IMG/VR virus record: IMGVR_UViG_3300030107_005733
Location: 1-22,481 of that record
DNA length: 22,481 nucleotides
Source: a virus
Reading direction: 5' to 3' (one strand)
Shown here: in pieces, positions 22,243 to 22,481 of the stretch
How the letters are laid out: each line of letters opens with the position of its first letter
How positions within the stretch are numbered: position 1 is the first letter of the stretch
Position numbers and translations under genes: made by a program
The notes under the pieces: generated by a model
Database searches by the model: none
What the model was told of the DNA's origin: nothing
Seen by the model: the letters and a program-made list of their open reading frames with translations, nothing else

Positions 22243-22481
22243 TAGATTACCTCATCCTCACCTAATGCTTCTGTGGTTACTTGTTCTCTTCGCTTATGTG
22301 GGTCTTGCTCTATGATTAACGAATGTTTAACCATTCTTTTACAATAATCATGTGCTTCTGTATTTTCAACCTTTCTTACCCACTCAACAAATTTACGGTT
22401 TTGGAACTCATAAACCTCACCCGTTTCTTTGTTAGTAATGGCAGACTTTTGTTGTGAAATCTTTTCTGCAACATCAGCCTT
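22242..22481 (-). CDS. Unknown protein, C-terminal fragment (window edge)
   Basis: I translated an open frame from the window end to TAA at 22244-22242: 79 residues, running ETGEVYEFQNRKFVEWVRKV in the middle and ending EALGEDEVI. It is helical and charged; the family is not recognised. The 5' end lies outside the window. It is coupled to the next gene through TAATG. Confidence 0.6.
   Translation of the reverse strand, partial: KADVAEKISQQKSAITNKETGEVYEFQNRKFVEWVRKVENTEAHDYCKRMVKHSLIIEQDPHKRREQVTTEALGEDEVI

Noticed and set aside
1-22481. CRISPR array, insertion sequence, integrase or rRNA
   Set aside because: No regularly spaced repeats, transposase or integrase motifs, or rRNA-like sequence seen on either strand.

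Overview
The window looks like part of the DNA-replication and nucleotide-metabolism region of a large, AT-rich, lytic tailed phage (Caudoviricetes), most likely marine and infecting a Gram-negative host. Every convincing gene lies on the minus strand and genes are packed with 1-40 nt overlaps or very short gaps. The virus call rests on the combination of a T4 gp47/gp46-type recombination nuclease, CHC2/TOPRIM primase, DnaB-like helicase, flap-type 5' nuclease, RuvC-like resolvase, D12-class adenine methylase, dCMP deaminase, a phage-sized class II ribonucleotide reductase, many small unknown genes and a lone tRNA-Glu. A Gram-negative host is inferred from a secreted beta-barrel outer-membrane protein. 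The adenosylcobalamin-dependent reductase implies a host with access to B12.

Layout in the direction of transcription (high to low coordinates). 22481-21207: end of an unknown gene, a small membrane protein, tRNA-Glu(UUC), and a membrane-anchored 3D-domain protein. 21202-18155: small membrane protein, flap exonuclease, DnaB-like helicase, an unknown gene and an FmdB-like zinc ribbon. 18152-14955: class II RNR, an unknown gene, dCMP deaminase, an unknown gene. 14880-13189: a ParB-like gene flanked by identical 30-bp promoter repeats, then a conserved marine-phage protein with an apparent AUC start. 13137-9736: a full-length DnaE-type polymerase. 9698-6476: SseB-like gene, a structured leader RNA, several small unknown genes, a PD-(D/E)XK/Vsr-like endonuclease and a minimal MscS-like channel protein. 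6417-4446: D12 adenine methylase (apparent AUC start) and three small unknown genes. 4381-1: outer-membrane beta-barrel protein, RuvC-like nuclease, primase, and a single ORF that fuses the Mre11/SbcD-type nuclease to the Rad50/SbcC-type ATPase, cut by the window edge.

Together the genes supply most of a replisome (polymerase, helicase, primase, primer/flap-removing nuclease), recombination and end processing (Mre11-Rad50 fusion, RuvC-like nuclease), dNTP supply (RNR, dCMP deaminase) and DNA modification (methylase). Two genes act at the host envelope (beta-barrel OMP, MscS-like protein).

Transcription appears to be driven by six near-identical sigma70-type promoters, all with -10 TATATT and exactly 17-nt spacers. 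Each overlaps the 3' end of the preceding gene or starts within a few bases of it. Main novelties: the Mre11-Rad50 fusion, two apparent AUC start codons with good Shine-Dalgarno sequences, a 129-residue MscS-like protein, a phage-borne OMP, a DnaE whose PHP domain keeps all expected metal ligands, the repeat-flanked ParB-like cassette, and a leader RNA whose loop mimics the ribosome-binding site it precedes. There is no gene-free stretch longer than 300 bases. The longest non-coding stretches are 21781-21966 (tRNA plus AT-rich leader) and 8968-9077 (structured leader).
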